Source of the DNA: Herpetosiphon geysericola
GTDB lineage: Bacteria > Chloroflexota > Chloroflexia > Chloroflexales > Herpetosiphonaceae
DNA length: 64,000 nt
Assembly (NCBI RefSeq): GCF_001306135.1
Contig: NZ_LGKP01000021.1
Location: 62,001-126,000, forward strand
Reading direction: 5' to 3'
Part shown: positions 1 to 8,947 of the stretch, in pieces
Layout: each line of letters starts with the position of its first letter
Position numbering within the stretch: the first letter of the stretch is position 1
Program-made: the position numbers and the translations under genes
Notes under the pieces: model-generated
What the model saw: only the letters and a program-made list of their open reading frames with translations
Told to the model about the DNA's origin: nothing
Database searches by the model: none

Positions 1-107
1 TCGATTCAATTTTGGCAGCCATTTTGATCTTTATCAGCCAAGCCGTTGGAATCTTCCTTTGGCTTTGGAGCTTGATCCGCAGAAAGGTTAGCGTCGATGA
101 CATCTAA
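1..107 (+). CDS. C-terminal tail of an unidentified membrane protein (partial)
   Basis: An open frame enters from the left edge (codons in frame from base 3) and ends at TAA 105-107. The 34 visible residues are mostly hydrophobic (AAILIFISQAVGIFLWLW), then a basic stretch (RRK) and a short acidic end, as in a last membrane helix with a cytoplasmic tail. The stop lies 11 nt inside the next gene, whose ATG is at 97, so the two are probably translationally coupled. The family cannot be told from this fragment. Confidence 0.5.
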   Translation, partial: DSILAAILIFISQAVGIFLWLWSLIRRKVSVDDI

Positions 108-1983
108 GAGCAAGCAATTAATCGTCTGGGTGGGCAATACTGGCGCGCAACGAACCGAAGCCGCCCAAGCATGGCTCGCTCAACAATCTGCGGCACGTAC
201 CTGGCTGCTGAGCATGAATCGGGCCAATTTGGGCCATTGGGCTGGGCTGAATAGCTTTGTTAGCTCGCTCTTGCCCGAAATTAAAGCCCAAGCGCCTGAA
301 CTTTTGGTCAAATATGATTATGAATTGGCCTTAGTGCTGCCCCAATTGCAACGTGAATTGGCCGTGCGCAACCCAAGCCTGACCGATATTAGCAATCCTC
401 AAGAACGCACGCGCAATTATGCAGCCGATCGCGCCTTTCGGATTGTGCAAGGCTTGATCGATATGCTGCATGAGTTTCGCCAACATACGCCCGACCAAGC
501 TTGGGTGATTGTCTGCGATCAGTTTGATCAGGCTGGCTCGTTGGTCACGATGTTTTTCAAAGAATTATTGCGCCGCGCCGACCAACGCTTTGGCTTGACG
601 ATTGGCTTTTTGATTGAGCCAAACGCTGAGTTACTCGCCGACTATCAAAGTTGGGCCGAGCATGTCGAGGTTATCAATGGCGCTTGGCAAGCTGATCAGC
701 CAGTTGCTGCATTAGATCCTGCTGAGGCTAAGCAACAGCTTGATGAGCTAGAGCGCGACCACACCTTTGATCCAATTGAAATTGAATTGCACTTGCCGCA
801 ATTGATTCAGCTGGCAACCGCTGCCAACGAGCCACGCAAGCGGCTTGGCTTTATGCACGAAGGGCTTTCGATCTGCTCAACGCGCGGCTTGTATGCAGAT
901 GCGCTATATTATGGCGAGCCGTTGCAAGTTGAAATGGAGCGCGATTTCCCTAAGAGCGTTGATTTTCGGCTCAGCGCTTATTTGAAGCTCTACAATTGTT
1001 ATATTGGGCTAAAACAGGCCGAGCCAGCTTTGGCAATTGCCGAAACTGCGGTGAGCATTACCGATAATCCAGCCCGTTTATTTAGCTGGTATTACTTGAT
1101 TGCGATGATTCATGGGCGCTTTGCAGTGCCCCGCGATTATGATCAGGCAGAGCATTATCTTAATTTGGGCATTGAAGCGATTCAGCAGGCTGATATTCCG
1201 GCCCAAGAAAAACTCTTCCAATCATCGTTTAATCGCAATGGCTTGGCATTAATTCGCCACTTCCAAAAACGGCCCTTGGAAGCAATTGAAATTTGCCAAG
1301 AATGTTACAAACAGCTAGAAACTGGCTTGGATACTGAGGAACATAAATTACATCGCTCGGTGTTGCTGTATAACATTGCCCAAGTATACGATTCGCTCAA
1401 AGATTACCAGAATGCGCTGCACTATTACACCTTGACGATTGAAATGGACCCCAACTACGCCGAATATTATAATGAGCGCGCTAATATTTATCTGCAAATT
1501 GGCGATTATGCAGCAGCCGAGCGTGATTATCGTCAATCGATCGAGCTTAGCCCGCCGTATACCGAAGTGTGGACCAACCTTGCTCAATGTTACCAATTGC
1601 AAGACGAGTTTGAGCAAGCAGTTGGCGCATTTAGCCGAGCGCTAGATATTGATCCCAAAAATGTGGTGGCGCTCAACCATCGGGCCGAATGCTACGAAGC
1701 TTTGGGCCAAACTCAGGCTGCGATCGACGATTATAGCGATAGCCTGAGGCTCAAACCAAGCGACTCAGGCATTGTTGCCAACCGCGCAATTCTCTATTAT
1801 GAGCTTGGCGATTTGGTTGCCTCGTTGGCCGATTTGAACACCGCGATTGAATTGCAGCCCGATTTGGCTGAGCTGTATGAAAATCGCGCGGTAGCCTTGG
1901 AAGCGCTCGAACGCTATCCAGAAGCTGAGCACGATCGCCAACAAGCGATATTGTTGGCCAACGCCCACGAAGTTAATGCCTAA
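97..1983 (+). CDS. TPR-repeat protein with a degenerate P-loop-like N-terminal domain
   Basis: 628 aa, no signal peptide, probably cytoplasmic. Residues 13-20 read GNTGAQRT, which has the spacing of a Walker A loop (GxxGxGKT) but with Gln and Arg in place of the conserved Gly and Lys. A Walker B-like strand (AWVIVCDQFDQ) lies near residues 132-148. This suggests an inactivated AAA/STAND-type NTPase fold. From about residue 420 there are about six canonical 34-residue TPR units (A-x-Y-NERANIYLQIGDY type), indicating a protein-interaction scaffold. It overlaps the upstream gene by 11 nt, so both are likely in one operon. The TPR part is clear; the NTPase origin is inference. No specific pathway can be assigned. 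Confidence 0.75.
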   Translation: MTSKSKQLIVWVGNTGAQRTEAAQAWLAQQSAARTWLLSMNRANLGHWAGLNSFVSSLLPEIKAQAPELLVKYDYELALVLPQLQRELAVRNPSLTDISNPQERTRNYAADRAFRIVQGLIDMLHEFRQHTPDQAWVIVCDQFDQAGSLVTMFFKELLRRADQRFGLTIGFLIEPNAELLADYQSWAEHVEVINGAWQADQPVAALDPAEAKQQLDELERDHTFDPIEIELHLPQLIQLATAANEPRKRLGFMHEGLSICSTRGLYADALYYGEPLQVEMERDFPKSVDFRLSAYLKLYNCYIGLKQAEPALAIAETAVSITDNPARLFSWYYLIAMIHGRFAVPRDYDQAEHYLNLGIEAIQQADIPAQEKLFQSSFNRNGLALIRHFQKRPLEAIEICQECYKQLETGLDTEEHKLHRSVLLYNIAQVYDSLKDYQNALHYYTLTIEMDPNYAEYYNERANIYLQIGDYAAAERDYRQSIELSPPYTEVWTNLAQCYQLQDEFEQAVGAFSRALDIDPKNVVALNHRAECYEALGQTQAAIDDYSDSLRLKPSDSGIVANRAILYYELGDLVASLADLNTAIELQPDLAELYENRAVALEALERYPEAEHDRQQAILLANAHEVNA

Positions 1984-2015
1984 AGCCTGAGTTGTTGGCG
2001 AAATCATTGCTATAC

Positions 2016-2049
2016 TGAGCCTCAAGGAACAATCCCTTGAGGCTCATTT
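2016..2049 (+). terminator. Hairpin terminator after the TPR gene
   Basis: Twelve-base arms TGAGCCTCAAGG and CCTTGAGGCTCA with a short loop, followed by TTTG. It lies between the TPR gene and the next gene, with the latter's GAGGAG ribosome site only a few bases beyond. The T-run is short, so it may be leaky. Confidence 0.55.
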
Positions 2050-2064
2050 GATTGAGGAGCTGCG

Positions 2065-2616
2065 ATGCCAACAATATTTAGTCATGTGGCGCCAGCCTTG
2101 GTGCTTGGCTTGGCGCTTGGGCGCGAGCGGATTAGCCGCCCGTTGTTGGTGTGCGCCTTGATTGCAGCAATTAGCCCTGATTTTGATGGGATTAGCTTTT
2201 GGCTGGACATGCCACGCGGCACCTTGCTGAGCCATCGCGGCTTTACCCATTCAATTGGCTTTGCTAGCATGATTGCAGGTTTGGGGGCGATTTTCGCGCC
2301 GCGCTTGGGCTGCAAACGCTGGGTTGCGGCGCTGGTATTGTTTCTGGCAAGCTTTAGCCATCCACTTTACGATATGCTAACCAATGGCGGCAGTGGCGTG
2401 GCGCTGTGGTGGCCGTTCAGTAGCCAGCGAGTTTTTTTTGAGTGGCGGCCAATTGCGGTGGCGCCAATTAGCGCGGCGCGGCTTTTTTCCGAGCGCGGCT
2501 GGAATGTGCTGCGCTCAGAATTAGGTTGGATTTGGCTGCCATGGCTGGGCCTTGGCTTGATTGTGGCTTGGCTGCTGCGGCGCTATGATACGTCCAAAGC
2601 GCAGATTGTTGCGTAG
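2065..2616 (+). CDS. DUF457/YdjM-like membrane-bound metal-dependent hydrolase
   Basis: 183 aa with about four to five hydrophobic segments. Family signatures are present: an N-terminal THxxxxxL-like start (IFSHVAPAL), a P-D-F-D motif near residues 37-40, HRGFTHS near residues 57-63, and a second histidine cluster (SHPLYDMLTNGG) in the middle. Together these form the predicted metal site of the YdjM/YbcI family of inner-membrane hydrolases, whose substrate is not generally known. A good ribosome site (GAGGAG) lies 6-7 nt before the ATG. It sits alone between a TPR gene and a flavoprotein gene. Family assignment is fairly sure; biological role unknown. Confidence 0.8.
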   Translation: MPTIFSHVAPALVLGLALGRERISRPLLVCALIAAISPDFDGISFWLDMPRGTLLSHRGFTHSIGFASMIAGLGAIFAPRLGCKRWVAALVLFLASFSHPLYDMLTNGGSGVALWWPFSSQRVFFEWRPIAVAPISAARLFSERGWNVLRSELGWIWLPWLGLGLIVAWLLRRYDTSKAQIVA

Positions 2617-2643
2617 CATAAGCAATCTCGATAGTGTGGAGCG

Positions 2644-4296
2644 ATGATGAACATGGCCCAATTTGATGCGATTGTTGTTGGCGGTGGGCATAATGGCTTG
2701 ACCTGTGCCTGTTATTTGCAAAAAGCTGGAATCAAAACCCTTGTGATCGAACGGCGACCAATTGTTGGCGGCGCGGTTTGCACCGAAACCATGTTTGGCG
2801 GCTATAAGATGGATGTTGGCTCCTCTGCCCACATTATGATTCATCTCACGCCAGTGGTGCGCGAGCTTGAGCTACACAAATTTGGCTTGGAATATATCGA
2901 TATGGACCCGTTTGCCTGGTATCCATTGCCCGATGGTTCAGGCGCAATTGAATTTTGGCGCGATTTAGACAAAACCTGTGCTTCGATTGAGAAAATTTCG
3001 CCCAAAGATGCCCATGCCTATCGCCAATTTGTGGCGCTGTGGGGGCCGCTCAACGAAGGCGTGTTTGATGTATTTCTCAAATCGCCATCGCCCGCCAACC
3101 TTGGCCGCCAGATGCTAACTGGTCAATTCAAAGGCGAAAAAGGCACCCATCCGCTGGATATTCTGCGACGCTTGTTTACCTCGTATGGCCATTTGATCAA
3201 CGAAACCTTTGAAAGCGAAGCCATGCGCGCTGCAATGGGCTGGTTGGCGGCGCAATCTGGCCCACCGCCGCACGAAATTGGCACAGGCGATTTTGCTGGC
3301 TGGCATGCGATGCTGCACGAAAGCGGCGCGAAACATCCGCGCGGTGGCTCTGGGATGCTGACCCAAGCGATGGCTGCACGCTTCAAAAGCGACGGTGGCA
3401 CGCTGCTCCTCGATGCTCCGGTTGAGCGCATTATTGTGCAGCATGGAGTTGTGCAAGGAGTTGAATTAACCTCGGGCGAAATCTATAGCGCACCAATGGT
3501 TATTTCGAATGCTCATGTGCAAACCACCTTGCTCAAGTTGGTTGAGCGTGAGCAATTGCCGAATGGGCTAGCCGAGCGGGTTGGGCGGATTCGGGTTGGC
3601 AATGGCTTTGGCATGGCAGTGCGCTGTGCCGCCGATGAATTGCCCGATTATTTAGCCGCGCCTTCTGGTGGCCGCCCGCATCCATCGCATCATGGCTTGC
3701 AATTACTTTGCCCATCGATCGACTATCTCAATCGTGCGGTCAGCGATTACGATCGCGGCGTGCCTGCCAACGATCCGGCGGTGATTGCCATGACATTTAG
3801 TGCAATCGACCCCGATGTTGCACCCAAGGGCAAGCATACGCTGTTTTTGTGGGGCCAATATCACCCGTATGAATTAAGCAATGGCGAAGATTGGGATAGC
3901 ATTGCCGATCGCGAGGCCGACAAACTTTTAGAAGTGGTGTATCGCTATGCGCCGAATATGCGTGGCAAAATTAGCAATCGCTATGTGCAAACGCCATTAA
4001 CCTTGGAGCGAACCTTTGGCATGTTGCGCGGCAACGTGATGCATGTCGAAATGTCGTTTGATCAGATGTTTGCCTTCCGCCCTCTGCCTGAGCTTTCTGA
4101 GTATCGCGTGGCTGGGATCAAAGGCTTGTATCTGACTGGGGCAAGCACCCATCCTGGCGGCGGCGTCTTTGCGGCATCGGGTTATAACACTGCCCAAACT
4201 GTGCTCAAAGATCGCCAGCCATCACGCCAATGGGTTGGTTGGACGCTTGGCGCAGCAGCAGCCTTGGGTGCAATCGCGTGGGCGAAAAAGAAATAA
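2644..4296 (+). CDS. FAD-dependent phytoene-dehydrogenase-like oxidoreductase
   Basis: About 550 aa. The N-terminus has the dinucleotide-binding fingerprint VVGGGHNGLTCACYLQKAG followed by an acidic/basic strand end (VIERR) and GGAVCTE, typical of the phytoene desaturase/carotene isomerase superfamily and its PYROXD2-like branch. A C-terminal FAD motif region (GLYLTGASTHPGGGVFAASG) is intact. A terminal hydrophobic segment ending in three lysines could anchor it to the membrane. Three Met codons are close together (2644, 2647, 2653); GGAG at 2638-2641 favours 2647 or 2653 slightly. There is no other carotenoid gene in the window, so a role in carotenoid synthesis is not supported by context. 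Substrate unknown. Confidence 0.8.
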   Translation: MMNMAQFDAIVVGGGHNGLTCACYLQKAGIKTLVIERRPIVGGAVCTETMFGGYKMDVGSSAHIMIHLTPVVRELELHKFGLEYIDMDPFAWYPLPDGSGAIEFWRDLDKTCASIEKISPKDAHAYRQFVALWGPLNEGVFDVFLKSPSPANLGRQMLTGQFKGEKGTHPLDILRRLFTSYGHLINETFESEAMRAAMGWLAAQSGPPPHEIGTGDFAGWHAMLHESGAKHPRGGSGMLTQAMAARFKSDGGTLLLDAPVERIIVQHGVVQGVELTSGEIYSAPMVISNAHVQTTLLKLVEREQLPNGLAERVGRIRVGNGFGMAVRCAADELPDYLAAPSGGRPHPSHHGLQLLCPSIDYLNRAVSDYDRGVPANDPAVIAMTFSAIDPDVAPKGKHTLFLWGQYHPYELSNGEDWDSIADREADKLLEVVYRYAPNMRGKISNRYVQTPLTLERTFGMLRGNVMHVEMSFDQMFAFRPLPELSEYRVAGIKGLYLTGASTHPGGGVFAASGYNTAQTVLKDRQPSRQWVGWTLGAAAALGAIAWAKKK

Positions 4297-4305
4297 ATTG
4301 AGGTG

Positions 4306-4349
4306 ATAGCTGCTCAGTCGAATCAATCGCTGAGCAGCTATTGTTTTTT
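4306..4349 (+). terminator. Rho-independent terminator after the oxidoreductase gene
   Basis: Perfect 12-bp arms ATAGCTGCTCAG and CTGAGCAGCTAT, loop of 12 nt, then TGTTTTTT. It stands between convergent genes; the T-run favours plus-strand termination. Confidence 0.85.
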
Positions 4350-6363
4350 AAGGCTGAATTGTTGCTTCAAAAACGCTAATTGATAAAGTGCGCGGGTCGG
4401 CGCCTGGCTGTTGCAAGCTTGGGTTAATGCCTGCTTCGTGGGGTTTGAAACGCAGCGTATAACTTTTTTGGGCTAAATCGATTGGCAACGTAAAGCTTTC
4501 GACCGCTGTGCCAACGTTCAGTGTTGCCAAAACTTGATCATCAAGCAAAATATCGACCGCCTGCGGATGATCGAATGCCACCAATTTCAATTGAAGCTGG
4601 GCCTGCATCGGGCGAGTGGGATATAAGCCCAAAGTTGCGCCGGCTCCAGCATCTTTAATCCAGCGATGCAAATCGTTCTCGCTGCCCTCAAGCTCATACC
4701 AACCAGTGCCCAATTCCATCAAGCTCGTCAATGGCTCGCTGCTTGGTTGCCAATCCAGCCGATAGGCCACGAGCGTTTCGTCGTTGGCAATTTCGCTGGC
4801 CTTGGCTCCGGTGAGCGCTTCCACTTGCTCCAACGTCGGCACTTGCTGATTCGGCATATCCGATTTGCGGTAGTACACGAGGTAGCGCAAATTAAAGTAG
4901 CTAGTTGCAGCCAGCGGTTGCTGCACAGGAAAAATATCCTGCGCTGGCAAATTAAGTTCTGGTTCTTCTAAGCCACGAACGAGCCGAATATCAAAAATTG
5001 GGATGCGTGGCACAGGCCGCGCCAACACGCCATCAATAATTGGGCGCTGATGGATGGTTTGATAATACATGGCAAACCACGCGCTGTTGGTGCGGCGAAT
5101 CGGCATATCGAGCACACTGCCAGTGATTGGATCGGCGGCAATTTGCTCATATACGGGGTGATGCCTTGGCTGAAGCAATGGTCGCTGGCTTGGCCAACTA
5201 TCAACCCCAATTAAGAGTAGCAAAACTGCGCTTGCCAGCACATGCCAACGCGCTTGCCAACGCTTCAGCAGCGCATCCACGCCCATGGCCGCCAGCACCG
5301 CACAACTTATTAACGTTAAAACGATAAAGCGATCGGGGTAGCGCCCGAATTGGGCAATTGGCAAGAGATTATAAATTTGATACAAGCCATAGCGTGGGCC
5401 GAGCGCCAGCCAAAATGCCCCAAGCCCGAGCACAATCCAGCGCAAGCCTTGTTTTTTGGTCAACACCACGCCAATTACGGCCAACGCCAGCCCAACAATG
5501 CCTAAATAGGATAATGTTGAGCGTTGGAGAACTGCCAAGGGTGAGATTGCGCGCTTGCTCACTTCCTCAACGCTGCGAATCAAGACCGAATTTTGCGCGG
5601 CCTGGCGCAACATTGGAAGCAACATTAATGGCAGAATCACGACTAAAGTTACGCCGCCAATGATCAGTGGCGCACGTAGGCGTTGCCAAGTATGTTTGAG
5701 GCTGCGTGGTTGCTGCGCCAGATCAAACCCAAGCCAGACCAATGTCCAGAGCAGCGCATACATCGCCATATACAAGCTTGAAAACAACACCGCGAGCAAA
5801 GCCAGAATTGCCCATGCAATTCGCCCGAATGAAGGTTGTTGGCGCACCCGTTCGTAGGCCACGAAATAGAGCGGCAACCACTGCATATTCCACAATTCAA
5901 GGTGATTGAGGGTGAGGTGGCCAACATGAAAGGCAGAAAAACTGTAGATCATGCCAGCCAGAAAGGCGCTGCGCGACGAGCATTGCCATTGGCGACAGAG
6001 CAAATAGACTGCATAGCCGCTGAGCACAAACGAGCCAAGCGCCAAAAAATTATAAGCTGGAATCACGCCCCATATGGCGATAATCGGCAGCGCAATAATT
6101 GCGTTGGTGATGCTCAAGGGGTGAAAATAGAGCGCAGCGCCATTCGGGGTATACAATTGGTCGGTAAAAAAAGGCGATTTGCCAGCAAGCAGGCTGCGAT
6201 ACACATGATCAAGATTCCAGAGCTTTTCCCATAAATCTTGCGCTGCATCGCCAGATCCTGAAGGCACATGGGTTGCAACATGGCCAATCAGCGGATAGGT
6301 AGCGATGATTGCAAGCAGGAGATAGCCCAAAAGCACAAACGTATGAATTAAGCGTTGCGACAC
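4348..6363 (-). CDS. GT-C-like polytopic membrane protein, putative glycosyltransferase
   Basis: 671 aa. Residues 1-430 hold around ten to twelve hydrophobic segments. The first large outer loop contains SGDAAQDLWEKLW, an acidic motif placed like the DxD/DE site of GT-C glycosyltransferases. The C-terminal 240 residues are soluble and beta-rich, ending in a DPRTLSISVFE strand, as in many bacterial GT-C proteins that carry an outer beta-sandwich. Such enzymes use polyprenyl-phosphate sugars on the outer face. There are no neighbouring polysaccharide genes to give substrate. The GT-C-like topology is visible; the enzymatic role is inferred. Confidence 0.6.
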   Translation of the reverse strand: MSQRLIHTFVLLGYLLLAIIATYPLIGHVATHVPSGSGDAAQDLWEKLWNLDHVYRSLLAGKSPFFTDQLYTPNGAALYFHPLSITNAIIALPIIAIWGVIPAYNFLALGSFVLSGYAVYLLCRQWQCSSRSAFLAGMIYSFSAFHVGHLTLNHLELWNMQWLPLYFVAYERVRQQPSFGRIAWAILALLAVLFSSLYMAMYALLWTLVWLGFDLAQQPRSLKHTWQRLRAPLIIGGVTLVVILPLMLLPMLRQAAQNSVLIRSVEEVSKRAISPLAVLQRSTLSYLGIVGLALAVIGVVLTKKQGLRWIVLGLGAFWLALGPRYGLYQIYNLLPIAQFGRYPDRFIVLTLISCAVLAAMGVDALLKRWQARWHVLASAVLLLLIGVDSWPSQRPLLQPRHHPVYEQIAADPITGSVLDMPIRRTNSAWFAMYYQTIHQRPIIDGVLARPVPRIPIFDIRLVRGLEEPELNLPAQDIFPVQQPLAATSYFNLRYLVYYRKSDMPNQQVPTLEQVEALTGAKASEIANDETLVAYRLDWQPSSEPLTSLMELGTGWYELEGSENDLHRWIKDAGAGATLGLYPTRPMQAQLQLKLVAFDHPQAVDILLDDQVLATLNVGTAVESFTLPIDLAQKSYTLRFKPHEAGINPSLQQPGADPRTLSISVFEATIQP

Positions 6364-6700
6364 ACTGAATCCTTTTTAACTAATCAAACAGCGCTAGCAT
6401 ACCATAGGCGAGCGACGAGAGAGACGAAACCACGAAGGACACGAAGAGCACGAAGGGGTAGGATTCAGGGATCAGCGCTCAGGGGTCAGGAAATCACGAA
6501 TGCTTATTTTAGCCACGAATTGCACGAATGAATCTTTTTACCACAGATTGGCACAGATTTATATATCTTCCGATAGCCATCAGCCCATAGCCATATTTCC
6601 TCTGCGCCTCTGCTTTAACCAATCGATCCACGAAGAGCACAAAGAGCACGAAGCTATTAATGTGGGGATGAGGAAGCATCGCAACATTCCAACACATAAA

Positions 6701-6770
6701 TATTAGGGGGTGCTGGGGGATGAAAACCCCCGGCGTTTCCCTCCGGCGGAGGGACGGAAGGGTGGCGAAA
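6701..6770 (+). repeat. Two-hairpin element, copy 1 (CCCTCC subtype)
   Basis: Hairpin 1 is GCTGGGGG-ATGAAAA-CCCCCGGC; hairpin 2 is TCCCTCC-GGC-GGAGGGA, followed by the constant tail ACGGAAGGGTGGCGAAA. The CCCTCC subtype is shared with copies 2, 4 and 5. Confidence 0.85.
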
Positions 6771-6910
6771 CGATGCTGAGGAATCAGTGCTCAGGGGTCA
6801 GGAAATCACGGATGCTTATTTTAGCCACGAATTGCACGAATTGCACGAAGAAAGGGCATGAAAACAAATCATTGGGGATCAGCAAACATAGCAATATTCC
6901 AACACATAAA

Positions 6911-6980
6911 TATTAGGGGGTGCTGGGGGATGAAAATCCCCGGCGTTTCCCTCCGGCGGAGGAACGGAAGGGTGGCGAAA
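6911..6980 (+). repeat. Two-hairpin element, copy 2 (CCCTCC subtype)
   Basis: Nearly identical to copy 1, preceded by the same 'attccaacacataaatatt' flank. One C-to-T change in hairpin 1 keeps a G-T pair; a G-to-A change at the foot of hairpin 2 weakens it. Confidence 0.85.
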
Positions 6981-7070
6981 AAAGCCATGCTTGTTAAATA
7001 CTACAAATGTCGATTAAAGACATAACAAAGGGCTAAAACTAAACTCCGTGGCCAGCAAGCAGCATAAAAA

Positions 7071-7099
7071 TTGACAAAGTATTAAGCTTAGGCTATGCT
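7071..7099 (+). promoter_or_regulatory. Sigma70-type promoter of the M23 peptidase gene
   Basis: TTGACA at 7071-7076 and TATGCT at 7094-7099 with a 17-nt spacer, about 105 nt before the chosen ATG. Confidence 0.7.
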
Positions 7100-7203
7100 T
7101 GCCATAACTGCGTGGACTTGGCAGCGCACATTCATGTTGTAATGCATGCCGATAGCCGTGATTGCTATCAGCAACCAAGTACCATTCGAGGAGTCTTCTT
7201 TCC

Positions 7204-8820
7204 ATGACAGAGAAGCGAACTCCGCGGCGACGTGTTCAACGGGCCCAAACGCAAAACAACGCCGAAGTTATTTTGCTACCAGCTCCTAACCACACCACTA
7301 CCGCATTTCGCCAAAAATCTGATACAGGCCGGATTGAGTCGCTCAATCAAGGTGGCCGCTCAGCCCAACGACGACGCAAGCAAGAACAACGCGCAGCTTC
7401 GATCGCGCGATCTTCGCTAGCTCAAATCGCTGGCACATCAACACGTGCTCCACTAGCAATTTCCGAACCAAAACCAGCACGGCGTTCGCTCAAGCTTGCC
7501 GCCCAATCGGTGCGTCAACGCTTACAAATTCAACGTCGTTTAGTCGCCCATAGCGTCATTCTTTTGGCTGCTTGTGTGGTGGCTTGGGGCCGAGGCTTTC
7601 CGCTCAATCCGGCTGCCAATTCGACCGATCACGCAATTCCCGAAGTTTTAGCCGCCGCTCAGTTGGTCGATGAAGTTGAAGCAGGTAATTTTCAACGCGT
7701 CGTCATCCCCATTTCTGCAACCCAGCCCCAAAGTGTTGGCGGTGGCGAGCATGAAGTGGTGGTCGATGTTGGCCCTGCCTTAATCAAACCAGCGCCAGAG
7801 CGTGGCCCTGCCTTTGTGGCAACCCACTTGGTTGCCAACGAAGAAACTATCGCCGATATTGCTAGCAAATATACAATCACCCCCGAATCACTCATTGCGG
7901 CCAATAATTTGACTGGCCCAGTTGCGATTGGCGAAACCTTGCGGATTCCGCGAGTTTCGGGAGTACCCCACACCGTCAGCGAAGGCGAAACGATTACCGA
8001 TATTGCCGAACGCTATAGTGTTGGCGCTGATGTGATTATGACCTTCCCACCCAATGGCTTAGATCAAGGCCAAGCCTTGGTTGCTGGCCGCGAGATTTTC
8101 GTGCCAGGCGCATCACTAGCGGGCGTCCAAAATGTCTCAGTCCGCGGCGCAATCGATTCAATCAACCAAAAATCGCAAGCAGCAGCAATCGTGTTAGCCG
8201 ACCGCACCAACTTGCGCGAAGGCCCAGGCACTGCCTATGAGAAAATCGTCAAGGTCAATGCTGGCGAGCGTTTACAGCTGATCGCTAAGCACGAAGAATG
8301 GGTCAAAATTCTGCAAACTGATGGCAATGTGGCTTGGGTTGCCCGCGAAGTCGTGAGCATTCCGGCTGAAGTTTGGTCGGTTTTGGAAGAAACCGATAAT
8401 TTCCCACCGCCACCACCGCCGCCACCAGTCTGGGTTTGGCCAAGCTATGGCGACCTAACTTCGGGCTTTGGTTATCGCAACTTTAGCGTTGGGCGCTTCC
8501 ACAACGGCATCGATATTGCCAACCGCAAAGGCACGCCAATTTCGGCTGCTCGCCGTGGTACAGTTATCGAAGCTGGCTGGTGTAGCGGCTATGGCTATTG
8601 TGTCAAAATTAGCCACGGCTCAGGGATGGTCACTGAATACGGCCATATGATGTCGAATCCTGTGGTTTCCGAAGGTCAAGAAGTCGAGGCCGGACAGTTG
8701 ATTGGCTATATGGGCAGCACCTATGATCGGGCTGGCGGCGGCTATTCAACTGGTGTCCACTTGCACTTCACGATCAAAATCGATGGTACGGCAGTCAATC
8801 CGCTGAAATATCTGCCATAA
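7204..8820 (+). CDS. Membrane-anchored LysM/SH3 M23 metallopeptidase
   Basis: 538 aa from ATG 7204, chosen because GGAG lies about 12 nt upstream; an in-frame TTG at 7162 is less likely. Residues 1-115 are very basic and cytoplasmic; one membrane helix follows (about 116-135). Outside come two LysM domains (about 208-250 and 256-303, each with a GETI-DIA pattern), a bacterial SH3 domain (329-388, with TNLREGPG), a proline stretch (401-409) and an M23 peptidase domain (420-536) with H-NGIDIA and the HLHF zinc motif. It probably cleaves peptidoglycan cross-bridges or stem peptides while bound to the wall. Catalytic residues look intact. It is monocistronic, with its own promoter and terminator. 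Confidence 0.9.
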   Translation: MTEKRTPRRRVQRAQTQNNAEVILLPAPNHTTTAFRQKSDTGRIESLNQGGRSAQRRRKQEQRAASIARSSLAQIAGTSTRAPLAISEPKPARRSLKLAAQSVRQRLQIQRRLVAHSVILLAACVVAWGRGFPLNPAANSTDHAIPEVLAAAQLVDEVEAGNFQRVVIPISATQPQSVGGGEHEVVVDVGPALIKPAPERGPAFVATHLVANEETIADIASKYTITPESLIAANNLTGPVAIGETLRIPRVSGVPHTVSEGETITDIAERYSVGADVIMTFPPNGLDQGQALVAGREIFVPGASLAGVQNVSVRGAIDSINQKSQAAAIVLADRTNLREGPGTAYEKIVKVNAGERLQLIAKHEEWVKILQTDGNVAWVAREVVSIPAEVWSVLEETDNFPPPPPPPPVWVWPSYGDLTSGFGYRNFSVGRFHNGIDIANRKGTPISAARRGTVIEAGWCSGYGYCVKISHGSGMVTEYGHMMSNPVVSEGQEVEAGQLIGYMGSTYDRAGGGYSTGVHLHFTIKIDGTAVNPLKYLP

Positions 8821-8836
8821 ACCAACTGTGGTTTGA

Positions 8837-8875
8837 AGCAGCGCTAGGGCAAATAGCTCTAGCGCTGCTTTTTTT
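8837..8875 (+). terminator. Strong Rho-independent terminator after the M23 gene
   Basis: AGCAGCGCTAG and CTAGCGCTGCT arms around GGCAAATAGCT-type loop, followed by seven T. Confidence 0.92.
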
Positions 8876-8884
8876 GTCGAAATA

Positions 8885-8912
8885 AAAGCCTACTCAATGA
8901 CGAGTAGGCTTT
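8885..8912 (-). terminator. Terminator of the tro-like operon
   Basis: AAAGCCTACTC and GAGTAGGCTTT arms with a 6-nt loop lie just beyond the 3' end of the second permease. A/T runs flank both sides, so it may act in both directions. Confidence 0.75.
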
Positions 8913-8947
8913 CCTAGGTATGAATCGTGGCTAGCGGAAGGGCAGTG

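Larger units (their letters stand above)
6364..7070. repeat. Repeat-rich spacer with two elements and a local duplication
   Basis: No credible gene. It holds runs of 'cacgaagagcacgaag', 'cacgaattgcacgaat', 'cacagattggcacagatt' and 'ggggtcagg', and two plus-strand copies of the two-hairpin element (listed separately). A block starting 'aggggtcaggaaatcacg' occurs at 6481 and again at 6793, and the element copies are 210 nt apart, so a segment was duplicated and one copy gained or lost about 100 nt. Short ORFs here are only the repeat translated. Confidence 0.8.

Noticed and set aside
6500-6916. Two 68-aa frames sharing ANCTN and NIPTHKY segments
   Set aside because: Repeat DNA read in frame; no codon bias or start signals.
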